The notes: generated by a model not told the origin, from the letters alone. A stretch of 64,000 nt of DNA from Ophiura sarsii (GCA_035610835.1 CM069442.1:30271798-30335797), one strand, 5' to 3'. Counted from the first letter of the stretch, positions 10,686 to 22,665 are shown. Numbers and translations: made by a program.

Positions 10686-10785
10686 TGAGTTTTTTTCGTG
10701 CAAATTTGGTTGAAAATTGGAGTCACAAAAGTAAAGGCAGCAAATGAAATTTTAAAAATTTAGCAGCAAATTGTTAAGATTTTGG
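10686..10785 (+). repeat. Dispersed direct repeat, copy B
   Basis: About 100 bp matching 9918-10042 (see copy A). It ends immediately at the truncated 3' boundary of the retrotransposon fragment 10774-11272. Confidence 0.8.
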
Positions 10786-11272
10786 TTTCGCGCTAGTTCG
10801 CCTGCCAACATGGTAAATAAGACGCGCCGCGCGATTTTGCAGTCTTTGTAAACGCTTAGTCTCGGTCGCAGACAAACCGCCAAGCAATGAGTTGCCATAG
10901 TCCAACCGGGAAAGAATCAAAGATCTCACTGCATGTGCACAAGTAGATTTATCCATAAAACGATGGATTCTCCACAAGTTTCTCAAATGAAAATTAATGC
11001 TTCTACATAATGTGCTGACATGATCTTTCATGGAGAGGCTACTGTCAAATATGATGCCAAGGTTTTTAACATTCTTTGAGTGGGCAATCACCCGAGCCAC
11101 CGATATTCAGGTGGAGATCGAGTTGAGATACAGCATTTGCAAGCCTAGGTGGAGAGATCACAAAAAGCTCTGTTTTAGAACCATTTAGCTTTAATTTGAA
11201 TGCACGCATCTATGATCGTATCTCAGCAATGCAATTGGTCATGTTAAGCTTAGCAGCAGCTGTATGATTTTG
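10774..11272 (-). pseudogene. CR1/L2-type non-LTR retrotransposon, RT C-terminal part (broken)
   Basis: Minus-strand text reads AAAKLNMTNCIAEIRS, a stop, then MRAFKLKLNGSKTELFVISP and SQLDLHLNIGG. A frameshift follows near 11100, then VKNLGIIFDSSLSMKDHV, LRNLWRIHRFMDKST and LILSRLDYGNSLLGGLS. LKLN-SKTE, LGV-D and LDYGNSLL are the usual motifs of the RT thumb/C-terminal region in CR1/L2 elements. One in-frame stop and one frameshift make it a dead fragment. Confidence 0.9.
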
Positions 11273-11738
11273 ATGACGAAACGGGAGACAAAGTGAAGTT
11301 TTTAAAACTGCACACTACTGTTCACTTTCAGCATAGAAATTTAGCAACCTTGGTGTCATCATCACTGGAAATGTGTTAATTGAACCTGTACCCTTATCAG
11401 CAGGTAATTCCGGGAAGAAAATGTAAAGTCTTCAAGTCTTCAGCAATCTCATATCCCCAGGACAGGGGAAGAGCCTTCACCAAGAGTGTGGAATACAAAT
11501 CATATCAACACTTATGAAAATAAAATTAAAACATCCTCAAATCCAATCTTATTTGATTACCCTTTGAAGACTTACCCCTATGCACCCCTTGTTGGTTGTC
11601 ATGACGCCCTAATCAGTTTCTTAATCAATTATTTCCCAGTTTTCTTAATGGGCTCTAAACACATACAATTTGCCTCAAAACAAGTGTACTTAATCTTACT
11701 TTTCTCAATTATTCGTTTTTCAAAACCCCTATTTTACC

Positions 11739-12210
11739 TACCGTATCCCTATTAAGCGCCCAGGGCGGTTAACTAAGTCATTTTAGGTGGGCGCTTATTT
11801 GTATACTGATTTACAAAGTTGTTGACCGTCAAGGTTGCAAAATTCATCAACCTTTACGTCCCAAGACTGCAAAATTCGATGTTTTGTAATTCAAGATGAC
11901 GGCCTCCACGAATGACAATAAACACGAAACATGCGTATTTCGGATGGTTTCTGTTGCTGTTTGAAGGCATAGCACATGGTTTAAGTTCACTTTTGGATCA
12001 CAAACAATATGTCAAGTATGTCTGAAGTTAAAATAACCACAATTTCCTCTTTATTTTCAAGCAATTTGTAGTCCGAGACTTAGTGTGATATGAGTAACTT
12101 TTAAGTAAGCTTATTTTTTGGGTGTGCGGTTAATTAGTTTATATTTTTAAAGTCACCTGAGGGGGTGGGCGCTTATAAGGTCCTGGGCGCTTAATAGGGA
12201 TAATACGGTA
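11739..12210. mobile_element. 472-bp MITE with TACCGTATCCCTATTAAGCG ends
   Basis: The left end TACCGTATCCCTATTAAGCG plus CCCAGG is mirrored at the right by CCTGGGCGCTTAATAGGGAT plus AATACGGTA. A TA target is plausible. No coding capacity. Confidence 0.9.
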
Positions 12211-12589
12211 CATTAATTCTTTCCCAAGCTTCAACCTGTAGACAGGATATCCGGGGTTGGGGTCCACATATACATTTCTACCGATTTTTTGAAAACAAAA
12301 GATGTATTTTTGGAGCATATTCACCAAGTAGGTTTTTAAGATTATGTGTAGCAGCAAAGTGTACATCTTTGGGGATTTGGAGTGGTGTGGTAGGGGGGGG
12401 GGGGGGGAGGGGGGAGTATCCCCTCCTACCCAACTCATCACTAGACATGCTAACATCTTTTGAGAGAAAAAATAGTCAAACTTCTACAAGGGTCCTTTTT
12501 CACCGCACAACAGAGATGAGGTCTTACGAGAAAAAAAGGTGATCTTCTGAAGATATCTCACTTTGTACTTTGTGGGTACTGTTAATTGA

Positions 12590-12675
12590 AAATGTTTGAG
12601 GAAATACCCTCAAACCCATATGTTAACCCCCTTAAAAAATTGATACACGTTACACCTCTTTAAGAGTGTAACCCC

Positions 12676-12720
<45 letters not shown>

Positions 12721-13150
12721 ACTAGGACATAAGTCTCACACCTTTCATCTGACACCATCCTGTAACACGCTCACTGTTAGGGAAAATACCCTCAAACCCA
12801 TATTTTAACCCCTAGAAAAATTAAACCTGGTACACCTCTACAAGAGTGTCACCCCCTGCCCCCCAGACCAGGGCATAAGTCTCACACCTTTCATCTGACA
12901 CCATCCTGTAACACGCTCACTGTTAGGGGAAATACCCTCAAACCCATATTTTAACCCCTAGAAAAATTAAACCTGGTACACCTCTACAAGAGTGTTACCC
13001 CCTGCCCCCCGGATCACTGTCAAGGAAAATACCCTCAAAGACATATTTTTACCCTTAGAAAAGTGATACCTGTTACAGACCTACAAAAGTGCCACCCCAC
13101 CCACTGGCCAGGGCAACTTTTGTCTGACACCATCCTGTAACAGGCTTACT
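12590..13150. repeat. Tandem array of about 148-bp units (4 copies)
   Basis: Units repeat GGAAAATACCCTCAAACCCA, GTACACCTCTACAAGAGTGT, CACCCCCTGCCCCCC and CATCTGACACCATCCTGTAA. Copy 1 has the same CCCCCTGCCCC block expanded to a 40-base C run (12679-12718). Copy 3 is shortened and copy 4 is the most diverged. Confidence 0.95.
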
Positions 13151-13327
13151 GTCAAACACTTATCAATTAACACCTGGTTCGAAAAAGCAATAATGTCATA
13201 TAAATACGCAGTAGTCATTTCCTAATAGGTAAGTTTCGAAGCAAATGTTGCGTTAAGATTTAATACAATCATAGAGTCACAATCTTTGAGGTAGCAATTT
13301 TTGTCTTATGTTAACGTCAATGTTTCA

Positions 13328-13560
13328 TTAACAATTTCTATGCGGCGATTGGTCGAATACCATAATGTAAAATAGATCTTTTCAGAAAATATTCCCAACT
13401 TTAAAAAAAACCCTCAAAATTACTGAGACACTACTAAGCTTGTTTGTACTTCTGTTAATGTATGTCTCGTGCACGACAATTCCAAATATCGCAATGAAAT
13501 TTAATTATTTTGAAATTTTTGAAACATTTTGTGAACTTTTGCAAACGGTCGTCTGCACAT
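13328..13560. mobile_element. TTAA-type MITE (CACTTTCC family), old diverged copy
   Basis: Starts TTAACAATTTCTATGCGGCG and keeps AATTACTGA, TGTTTGTACTT, TTTTGAAACATTTTGTGAA and CGTCTGCA in the family order. The right terminus is lost. Confidence 0.7.
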
Positions 13561-13665
13561 TTTACGATTACCTACCTAATTATCTGAGGAAAAGTGTTTC
13601 AGAATGAGAATAAAGATATTATTTCTAGCCTCAGTTGTGTCATATCACATGGGCAGCAGCATTAT

Positions 13666-14026
13666 AAGGCACAAAAAAAGAGTTGTGTTGCCCTCAGCGA
13701 CCGACCCTAAAATCGTAAAAACTAGGGTCGCATTTTTTTTTTGTGTGTGTGTGATTAAAAGTGTCTAAATGTTACTATTTCTTGCTGGAAATGAATAAAT
13801 AAGCCTAAATAAATGTTTGTTAAGACTATCGTCACACTAGAAACATTAGTTAAATTGACATATATGGGCATATACCAATTTTGTCTTGACATAAACCATA
13901 TATTTTTCTGCCAAAAAAAAAAATTGAAAAAAAAAAGAAGAAAAAAAAATTCCGACCGACCGACCGACCCAAATTAAAATTTTTGGCACTTGAGGGCAAC
14001 ACAACATTTTATTTTTTGGGGCCTAA
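13666..14026. mobile_element. MITE with GTTGTGTTGCCCTCA ends, copy 1
   Basis: GTTGTGTTGCCCTCA on the left and TGAGGGCAACACAAC on the right, followed by partly matching outer sequence. GACCGACCGACC-type repeats lie near both ends. A second copy is at 25022-25436. Confidence 0.9.
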
Positions 14027-14056
14027 GAAGAACGATGAGTTGTTCCATGCCAAATA

Positions 14057-14249
14057 CTTTAAAACTACTTAATTTTGTGAATTTCGCGAGGACCTTAAAT
14101 CTGCGAAATTAAATCCCCACAAAATAAATTTGGCAAACTTGGTAGATCATGACAACATTTTGAAATCATGAAATCAAATCCACGCAAAAATGTTTTCTTT
14201 CGTTAATTCGCGAAATAAAGTGCCTGTAAATTTTAAGTGTTTAACAGTA
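14057..14249. repeat. Element with CGCGAAAT words and TTTAACAGTA end
   Basis: Carries AATTTCGCGAGGACC, GCGAAATTAAATCCCC and CGCGAAATAAAGTG and ends GTGTTTAACAGTA. A relative is at 34942-35173. The left end is unclear. Confidence 0.55.
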
Positions 14250-14623
14250 GTGCTGTGGTGTGATGTGCCACGAAAGTTTAATTAATTATGCATGTGTCTA
14301 TGTTACATAGTGTGTTACAGGCTGTGTACATATCACTCCATGGCAACTGATCAGCCTTTCAGTGCAATCACCCTGCGTTATATCGTAACATCTCACGAGG
14401 GCAAAAACTAATGAAATTGCAGTAAGTTTCTCATCAAGTGTTCAAGGATGTATTATAATGCATGTGCACAGATGGTTCTGTCGACAGGGTCACTAAAATG
14501 TGCAGGAAATCTTTAGATTCACCATTTTATGAGTTAATTATAGGTCACTACATATTCAACCATAATGTGCCAGGGCATCACGGTCTTCACTCTTAAAAAC
14601 AAGTTCTTCTTCAGGAAACATGG

Positions 14624-14895
14624 CTAAACATCAGTGGGGACAGCGAAGTTTTCAAGTCGCAGCACCAAAACTATGGAATAGCTTGCCTGAATATGTCAAA
14701 CTGTCAAACTCTGTACATATTTTTAAGAAAAACTTGAAGAAGTATTTGTTCTCTGAAGCATTTGCTTGATATGACTCTTCTCATCTTTGTTCTCATGCGT
14801 GTTTATGTTATTTTGGTTGTTATGCAGAAAAGCGCCATGAGCGTCGCTTGCGGTGGATACCGGCGCTTTATAAATCACCATTATCATTATTATTA
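14624..14895 (+). pseudogene. CR1/L2-type retrotransposon 3' end, copy 1
   Basis: Reads WGQRSFQVAAPKLWNSLP, then SVHIFKKNLKKYLFSEAF and a stop. This is followed by AAAGCGCCATGAGCGTC, GGCGCTTTATAAATCACC and an ATTATT tail. LWNSLP-FK-LK-YLF is the common C-terminus of CR1/L2 ORF2. 5'-truncated. An inverted relative lies 1 kb downstream. Confidence 0.88.
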
Positions 14896-15929
14896 ATACA
14901 TGCAAATGTGTTGTTTCAAGAAAAATTATACAAATCAATGCAAGCGCACTGATGTTGGTCTGTAAATAATGGCACAGGGGTGATATTGTGAGCATATCAA
15001 CATTGCGCAAGTGAAACTTTTTCTTATTTTGAAAAAGTTCTAAAACATTTTGACTTTGTAAAACGCTATGTTTTGCGCAAGGTGCTTCATAATTGTTTAT
15101 ATTGTACTGATATCAACCAAAACGTCAACACTTACAAAGAATATATACCTAGCGTTAAAGGCGCGAAGGTAAAGATCAAGATGTATGTTAATCCAATTCT
15201 GTGAATCATGTTACGATGAAATATTTGTTTACACAGCGGAAATACGTCACAGCGGATAAATCAGGATTAAAACAGATTCCCAACGGAATCAAGATTGAGA
15301 ATTTCAAGGTCGTACATGGGATATTTAGGAAAAATAAAAATGGTTAAAGCTGTGATAAATTTGAAGGATGTTTCAAGGTTAAAATGTTTTCATACGCACA
15401 ACCACGCCTGGGCAACAACAAAGTTGACTCGCCAACATCTGGGTCTGTGGGTCAATTTTTTCGTGTTCAAACTGGCCAAGGCGAAGGTCGCTTGACCCTA
15501 AGACTGTCATATTCCGGACTGTCCATCAAATGACACACTGAAAAGAGTATTGAATTATTCAATGGGTAACCAACCAATTAAATGCTTTGAGTCACTTGTT
15601 AGCAAGCTATCCTTAGAATAGATCCCAGTGAATGAAAAAGCAACTCTACATGTAGTTATAAAACATCTTATTAGAGCTATTTTTTTTCTTCCGGCGCTTA
15701 AGACAAATATTACGCTCTAAAGGGATCAAAATCCAAAAAGGGTACTTTCTTTGGTCAAAATCATGTCAAAATCAATAAAAGTGTGATGCACTCAGAATCC
15801 AGGCTCTGTATATTCTTTTATATTATCAATACCCTTATCAAACCTGACATTCAAAGGGAAATTATATTATATATGCACTCATTTTTAACACTTTTGGTGC
15901 AATAGGCCAACACGCAAATCCTTGTTTAA

Positions 15930-16330
15930 TAATAATAATAGTAATTTATAAAGCGCCAGTATCCGCTGCAAGCGACACTCATGGCACTTCTCTACATAAC
16001 AACCAAAATAACATAAAAAGACATACTAAAATGTATAAGAACAATGAGGAGGAGAGTCACATCAAGCAAATGCTTTGGAGTACAAATATTTCTTCAGGTT
16101 TATCTTTAAAATATGTACAGAGTTTGACAGTTTCACATATTCTGGCAAGCTATTCAATAGTTTTGGTGCTGCGATCAGAAAATTTCACTGTCCCCACTAA
16201 TGTTTTGCAAATCTTTCTTGAAGAAGCCCTTGTTTTAAAGAGCGTAGCCCACGATAACCTGGGAAATATGGTTGCACAAGTTCTGTTATATAAGAGGGGG
16301 CCTTTATATCATGCAAGATCTTGAAAATAA
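15930..16330 (-). pseudogene. CR1/L2-type retrotransposon 3' end, copy 2 (inverted)
   Basis: The minus-strand reading starts with sequence equivalent to the LWNSLP and KKNLKKYLF region, then GAAGTGCCATGAGTGTC and a GCGCTTTATAAAT-TACTATT tail. It matches the 14624-14895 copy in the opposite orientation and extends slightly further 5'. Confidence 0.85.
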
Positions 16331-16545
16331 TAAGGCATATCTTGTATTTTAGCTTAGGATGTCTTTTGGGCCTCCGAAGAAATATGTGTTTTAGGGAGGT
16401 CTGAAAAACCTTTGGTCATGCATGCTAAAACAGGAGAAAGAATTAGTATTGTCTTTATTCCCATTCAGTAGTGGTTGTATGTTTTGGTGGTGTTTTGTTT
16501 TTCAAGAACAAAGCTAAAGATACAATCAAAACACCACAAAAGCAC

Positions 16546-16640
16546 TATACAGGGTAAGTCCAAAAAACTGTACCCAAATTAGACTAAATACCGTACTAAC
16601 AATATTTCTTTCCAAAATATGAAGGCAACCAACCAATGCT
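16546..16640. repeat. Single end of a TACAGGGT-type element
   Basis: TACAGGGTAAGTCCAAAAAA resembles the start at 55078 (ACAGGGTGAGTCCAAAAAAA). No mirrored partner was found nearby. Confidence 0.4.
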
Positions 16641-17324
16641 TGAATCAATAGCTGCACTTAATTACTATTATCAGAAAAGGAATTGCAATATTTCATAGCG
16701 TAAGTGTTATCTTGTTATGACTGTTACGGTAATGTTACTGCATTTTTTTAAACCACCTACATGATATTTGAATAAGTGGATACATGCATGAGACACAATA
16801 GCTAATTAATAAGATACAACAAACTTGCTCAGATATTATTTTCATACATTGAATGCAAATAATGACAAATGTCATTATTTTGTAAGTTCATTAGAGCAAA
16901 GTAAAAATCAGGCCTTTGTGATGATTGGATTAGATTAGAGTGTGCGCCGTTTGTTATTCAATAGTGAAATTCAAAAGAGCTTTATTAGAGCAATATCACA
17001 AATCTTGTTCGGTTTTTAATATGTTCACTTTGATCTAAATGGGCATAAAATATGTTTTCCTCAACCAATTTTAACCATCTAAAATTCTTTTGAAAGCTAA
17101 TGATGACACAGCCTTTCTGCCAAAATAAATAATCTGAGAAATTTGTACACAGACTTTTAAAAATAAAATCCCAAAGTTGAGTATATGTTTATTTTACTCA
17201 CCCAGGACTTGAAGAAGCTGAAACAAAACTTGTGTTTTGCCTAATTTGCAACTTGATTGTAATGTCAACAGCAACAAAGTCATCTATCTGTTAAGTTTCA
17301 GTTGAGGTTTGGTTGCACGTTGCC

Positions 17325-17645
17325 CGGGGGTGGGAGGGGGGTGTACTCAGATATTTTTTGGTAGGGATGTGCCGCCAGCAAAATGAATATTTACCCAAAC
17401 ATTTACCAATTTTTTCGGGGGGAAATGGACCCATATGTTTACTGGAGACCCATAATTTTCCTACATTTGACAGATTTTGCTCAAATGTCTGTGAAAAACA
17501 GCAAAATGAAGGATTTTGGACCCATAAATTTACCAAAAATGGCTTTGAAAAGGTGTCATTCATTTACCAGAGGGTGAAAAAGGGACCCTTTTGGCGGCAC
17601 ATCCCCATAACCCCATATCCATTAAGTACCCCCACCCCCGGGTCA
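17325..17645. repeat. Repeat with CCCGGGGGTGGG ends, copy 1
   Basis: Starts GCCCGGGGGTGGGAGGGGGG and ends AGTACCCCCACCCCCGGGTC, so the G-rich and C-rich termini mirror each other. The interior has GATGTGCCGCC, GGGGGGAAATGGACCCATAT and AAAATGGCTTTGAAAAGG. The same order occurs inverted at 42750-43042. The open frame inside (113 codons) is a by-product, not a gene. Confidence 0.8.
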
Positions 17646-17822
17646 CGTTGCTGATGTTATTAAAGGCAAACTTAGTCATTTGGTATAGAGAAGCGCCCTC
17701 ATGTTCAAACAAAATTGAGGTTTCGTGCTTTTTAAAATGCTTTCCTATTTAATCACTCAAAGCCAGGGAAGGTTGCAGGCCAGACATTGAGTTGTTTTGC
17801 TATAAGTGACTAAGTGACTTTG

Positions 17823-18070
17823 TTAACACTTTCCATTCGGCAGGCTGCAGACGACATTCCAAAATGTCACAAAATGTTTCAAAAATGTCAACATTATTGA
17901 ATTTCATTACCATATTTGGAATCACCATGAGAAATGCATTGAAATAAGTACAAACATGCCTAGTATGGGTTCGGTAATCCTTGAGATAGACATTAAAAAT
18001 TGGAAAAAAGGTTTCTGAATAATCTGTTTTGTATATATGGTAAAACTAATAGCCGCATGGAATATATTAA
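17823..18070. mobile_element. TTAA-type MITE (CACTTTCC ends), copy 4, inverted
   Basis: Bounded by TTAACACTTTCCATTCGGC and GCCGCATGGAATATATTAA. The interior is the reverse complement of the 1996-2243 copy. Confidence 0.9.
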
Positions 18071-18144
18071 TACAAATCTAGCTAGGCTTTTATTATTGCA
18101 CAATACATGCAGTCTTTCAAATCGTTTCTAGACCATTTTAGGTT

Positions 18145-18260
18145 TAAAAAAAGAAAGAAAAAAAAAAGAAAAGAAAAAAACCCCGACCGAACGACCGACC
18201 TTGACAGCTGGTCCGTCGGCCCGTAAAACAGGGTTATTGTTTTTTGTCGCCAAACCAATA
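18145..18260. repeat. CGACCGACC-rich remnant
   Basis: An A/G-rich stretch, then CCCCGACCGAACGACCGACC and GGCCCGTAAAACAGGGTTAT. Related text is at 145-190 and 59440-59515, including CGTAAAACAGT and TTTTTTCGTCGCC. It is a fragment of a dispersed family. Confidence 0.5.
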
Positions 18261-18419
18261 AACTACTGTTAAACCAGAAATTTAAATTGCATTTAAATTT
18301 CGCTAATTTCGCGAGGAGCACTATCATGTCTTTGAACATGATTTCATACCGATACCGACATTTCATAATATATTTCATAATGCAATGCTATGGATGAAAT
18401 TCATCATCATCATCATCAC

Positions 18420-18780
18420 TGTTACATGACTACAGAAGCTCCATGACGCCAAGGCCCCTAAAACCTAGGAGTTTTTTGTGACAGGTAACAGACCCGGGAT
18501 GATCCCCTACTCTTTACGATAAGGTCTGCAACTATTTTAATGTGTTCAGGGTGAGCTGACATTCACTGTATAGACCTTCATGTTATACACAGCGAATGGG
18601 GTAGAGGAGAAAATCTACAATTAAATCGATCATCAGCTAACCACGGAAAGAAGATCTGATAAACTAACCTAACTGAAATAAGACTTGATTGTAGAATTTC
18701 CGACCTAGATAGGAACTTTTTCTGGATGAACAAAGAATCCTGGTTTCAAGGCGACTTGAACCCTCGATCCTGTGATTGAA
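18420..18780. repeat. Dispersed repeat, copy 1 (partner at 38957-39290)
   Basis: Shares GACCCGGGATGATCC, CTCTTTACGATAAGGTCTGC, GTTCAGGGTGAG, TGACATTCACTGTATA, TCTACAATTAAATC and GTAGAATTTCCGACCTA with the later copy. The family is unknown. Confidence 0.8.
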
Positions 18781-19501
18781 AGAATATTCCCGACCGACAT
18801 AAAATGCACGAACAACTATGCCTGCATGCGCGTGACGATTTCATGATTGACATTTTTGATAGCGTACCGTACACACTTCTAGGTTTACGCACGTTTGAAT
18901 CTACGCACACATTATTGAAATTATGTCCATAGCATTATGAGTCTGACTATAGTACTCACAATGCCTATAACACACACATACTCAATTATGTCAATCAGAC
19001 ACATAAATCTATATTTAACTATAATACAAAGTGCACTGACTCCCATTGGCAAAAATACAAAATATGGAAAAGAAAGATGATCTGTTCCGCCAAGTGCAAA
19101 ATTTGGTGGTGTTGTCACTATTAGTCAAAGGATCAACTTATATAAAAGGTGTCAACATATTTACAATATTGGCCATTTTATGATGCATTTGATTATTGAG
19201 ATAAAACAAGCTTAATTGAGTATTGGTACTATAACATTGATACTTGGCTTCATAGCCTTCCATGAACAAATCCAGATTGGTTAATTCCCCTATTGTGACC
19301 AATACCAAACTTAGTGAGCAGAGCATTAGTTCCTTATGGGTGGGGTCCAGGGGTGTCTGCCTTAGAGCCCCTGATAGGAATCCTGGAAGCGGCTTGGATT
19401 TGAGCAAATTTGGTAGAGGCATATACTCGACCTTATTATTTATTAACTTTCATGCTTTCAGCATGGCATGACCAAAGATTGTCCACACACTCCCATAGTC
19501 C

Positions 19502-19535
19502 CCTGGAAAAGATCGCATAATATGCCTTTAAATGT
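19502..19535. repeat. Remnant of the AGGTATATTATG TTAA-type MITE
   Basis: GGAAAAGATCGCATAATATG then CCTTTAA matches the right end of the 29535-29888 element. Only one end survives. Confidence 0.6.
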
Positions 19536-19834
19536 GTATTGCCTATGCCAAAATTCGCCAAAAATATGTCTTTACATGTTTTTCTCCTCAGTTTAACCCC
19601 TAAACAAAAAGGTTCCATTTCAGACCACTTAACGTGTTACGCTTGTAACGCATCCCATATAAAAATTTAAAAAACTGTACACGTTTTTGTGGTCATGCAT
19701 GCTTTCAGTGTAATAGCGACTGACCCCCTTCGGCTAAAGCCAGACAAACTTGTGGTCACATGAACGGAAAAAACAATATTTCTTTCAAAGCGATTAGGCC
19801 AGACATATCCTCCTCTTTATATCTAATGTTGTAA

Positions 19835-20135
19835 AGTGATCGCTACACTTCCTCCATACGCTGCTTACACGGTACAGATGGAAGCATTGAAAGCGAGGCT
19901 CTCCCCTCACCACGCACTATCACACACTATCACGCCACACTGTGTCGCAGTTTCACGCAGGTTTGTGCATTGTGTGAGGCGGTTGGGCGCACGCTCATTC
20001 TAAAATGGAGATTGCATGCAAGTAGCGTAAAGCGAGTCTGTACCTTCCCAGCATTGAAGAATGCTGGTATCCATTTGAATACACCTGGGTAGAGTAAAGT
20101 AACTTTCATACACGAGATGAGTTTCTGGGAGTGCG
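19835..20135. other. G+C-richer segment of unknown nature
   Basis: CpG-containing stretch with no supported open frame longer than about 42 codons and no recognised repeat. It includes GCGTGAAACTGCGACACAG on the minus strand and an AGCATTGAAGAATGCT hairpin near 20050. It could be an old repeat, a conserved element or a promoter; the sequence does not decide. Confidence 0.3.
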
Positions 20136-21059
20136 AGTGTCGGGTTATTTATTACTGTTAAGGTGTTATTTCACGACAGCCCTTTTATGATCCTTCCTTA
20201 TGATCGATTTTAATCCGAGGCACACATAGCTTCAACAGAAAATACCGGCTTAGCCATCCCTTTTATTTGAAAGTCACTGGTTAGTCGCACCGCTGGCATT
20301 TTCACAACGTCTTGTCGGTTCACTTTATTTCATGCCTGTCTGCCCCCATATAAAGTACCTATCTACGCTAAGTGTGTATTGTGCTCCATCCGCACAACAC
20401 ATTACATATTTGCAATCATGACTGAATAGACCTATAGTTCAGTAGTTCTTCTAATACGTGTTCTTCTGATATCAGTCATAAATATAATTATTAACAGAAA
20501 AATGTAAGATATTAGTGATACACTTACCAGGTATTTAACCATGACTATATCCTGGATGGTCAGCCCAAGGTAAAATAACATTATGGGAAATGAAACTCAT
20601 ACAAGCTTTAAACAGAAACCAATAATGACACTAAACTAATAAGATGATTATTTACGGTATGTAGAATATGATTGGCATTCTATATTTTGTCAATTAAGGC
20701 GACTTGAAATTAATATATCAAGCTCAACTGAAGAAAAATAACCATTTCAAATAAGCTATCACAAATTAGTCTAGTCACAAATTTATCGCTGAAAGCAATA
20801 AGGACATATGACATAAAGAAGGACTGGGTTTTTATTTTTTGGTTTTCCCGGACATAGCTTCAAAAGGCTCCCTAATTTTGGGAAATCGCGGACATTTATG
20901 ATATGAAAACTCCCCCTTTTCTGTGATTTTGGGAATGATCATGCGTACCCAAAGTCAATGTCGACTGAAACCACGCGGATCTGACGCACCATATGCACCT
21001 CTGACATTGGCCACAATTTTGAAGGTGACCATAGGTCGTACGTAATATACTGGGGCCAT

Positions 21060-21330
21060 TCTGCTATTGCTGGCCATCCTGTGGAACAATTTATCACCAT
21101 CTATTCGTATTGATTTTAAAAATATGTCACTCAGTCAATTCAAATCCTATATTTCCACTGTATCATAATTGAATAATATCACAATTTGTATTATATTTAA
21201 ACACTGTAACATTTGTTATTTGTATTTGTGTATTTATGTATCAAAATGAGGGCCTGCTTGGAAAGCAGTACAAGTCACTGAAGCATATTACATTTAATAA
21301 AGAAAGCATAAATAATATAAAAAAATATTG
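21060..21330 (+). pseudogene. Non-LTR retrotransposon 3' end with polyA-like tail
   Basis: Reads LWNNLSPSIRIDFKNMSLSQ then FKSYISTVS and a stop. This is the usual ORF2 C-terminus (LWN-LP-IR-S-FKS-L). It is followed by GGGCCTGCTTGGAAAGC and an AATAAAGAAAGCATAAAT tail. Unlike the other L2-type ends here it lacks the ATT repeat. Confidence 0.8.
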
Positions 21331-21536
21331 TCAGTTTTATTCATCAAACTCCCAGGGAATATCATGCCTGATTGTATATATATCTAGTTCCTATGGGTGA
21401 GATATCCTGTCACATATTTGCTCGTCAAAATATCATATTGTAAAATGTATTATTTCCTTGAAGAATAACATGCGTGCTCCAACATAACAGCATGACATAC
21501 AGGTACATGATAGACTGAGTACTTCCTGTCTTCCCT

Positions 21537-21778
21537 TATACAGGGTGTCCCAGAATGATTTAAACCATGTTTGAAAAAAAATAAATATATATATATATAT
21601 ATATAAAAAAACCATTATGTCCACATCTAATACATGCAATAGAATCCGTTCTGATATGGTACGACATTACGGAAAATCAGTGAAAACATGTTTTTCACTT
21701 TCAGCATGTTTTCATTTGATGACACTCACACCAAACTTCAAAATGCCACTTAAAAGATATGGTTCAAATCACTCAAGC
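21537..21778. mobile_element. Short element with TACAGGGTGTCCCAGAATGA start
   Basis: TACAGGGTGTCCCAGAATGA and TTTAAACCATG at the left. The right side has a weak mirror (ATGGTTCAAATCACTCAAGC). A TA microsatellite lies inside. Probably a degraded member of the CAGGGTG-ended group. Confidence 0.5.
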
Positions 21779-21945
21779 TGAACAATTCCCTCAAACAATT
21801 CAAACATTGTTTAATAAAACATCACAAGCAGTTGATATAGATGGTGTGACCGGTGACGTAGTGCCCGGCGGTTTGCGTATAACACTACTGATGTGAACAA
21901 CGGTCACCTCATCTATAGGGGAGGTGAAAAGAGGACACAGCAAAT

Positions 21946-22157
21946 TACTGTAAAAGCTGAAATTTTCGCGGAGGTTTTATTTTCCCGCCTTTCGCGTAAA
22001 ATATTTTTCCGCAAAAATTATAACACGCGAAAATATTGTTTTCAACATTCATACAGTGCATCCGGAAGGTCGCCCACGAAAAAAACAATTCGCGAAATGT
22101 CTGTGATATCAAAATGCGCGAAAATATCTTTACGTGAAAATATTGGCTTTTACAGTA
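21946..22157. mobile_element. MITE with TACTGTAAAAGC ends (copy 4 of family)
   Basis: TACTGTAAAAGCTGAAATTT on the left mirrors AATATTGGCTTTTACAGTA on the right. The interior is full of TTCGCG/CGCGAAA words. A near-identical copy lies 0.6 kb downstream at 22731-22927. Confidence 0.92.
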
Positions 22158-22277
22158 CCTGGATATCATTTAAATTGTGCGTTGTGCCAAGCATGGTTAA
22201 TGATTTTATTAATTTCAAAAAAGGCAATTTCGGTTAAACGTGAAATCTTCCATTTTTACAGGGGTTGGGGGTTTATC

Positions 22278-22665
22278 ACGTATATATAATAATAATAATA
22301 ATAATAAAAATAAAGTATTTATATACTGTAGAGGTCACAACCTGTGTCCCTGGGCGCTTTACAGGCAAAACTGCATTAAAAATAAAACTATCAATACTAC
22401 TACTACCTGACATTTATACGCGCCAAAACCAATAATATTGCACTAAGGCGCATGAAAACACAAACAATGGATGAGAATAAATACATAAAAAGTCAAAGTA
22501 ACAGCAGAAAAGTCAATGCAAACATAATAAATAAAGTTATTGATTGTAAGCAATATAGACTCGAAGAGATGTTGCTTAAGCAGTTTCTTGAAAATGTCAA
22601 TAGAAGCAGATTTAACATGATTTGGTAATGCAATAACTATCAATACACCTCATAAATACAAGCCT
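22278..22665 (-). pseudogene. CR1/L2-type retrotransposon 3' end (minus strand)
   Basis: Minus-strand text reads LPNHVKSASIDIFKKLLK then QHLFESI, matching the LP-FK-LLK-HLF tail of CR1/L2 ORF2. It is followed by GTAAAGCGCCCAGGGAC and a TATATAAATACTTT-ATTATT tail. 5'-truncated. Confidence 0.75.

Noticed and set aside
17313..17654. 113-codon plus-strand frame as a gene
   Set aside because: It coincides with a dispersed repeat whose other copy keeps word order but not the frame.
21588..21605. TA microsatellite as a promoter TATA element
   Set aside because: It is a plain dinucleotide run inside a degraded CAGGGTG-type element, with no gene start nearby.
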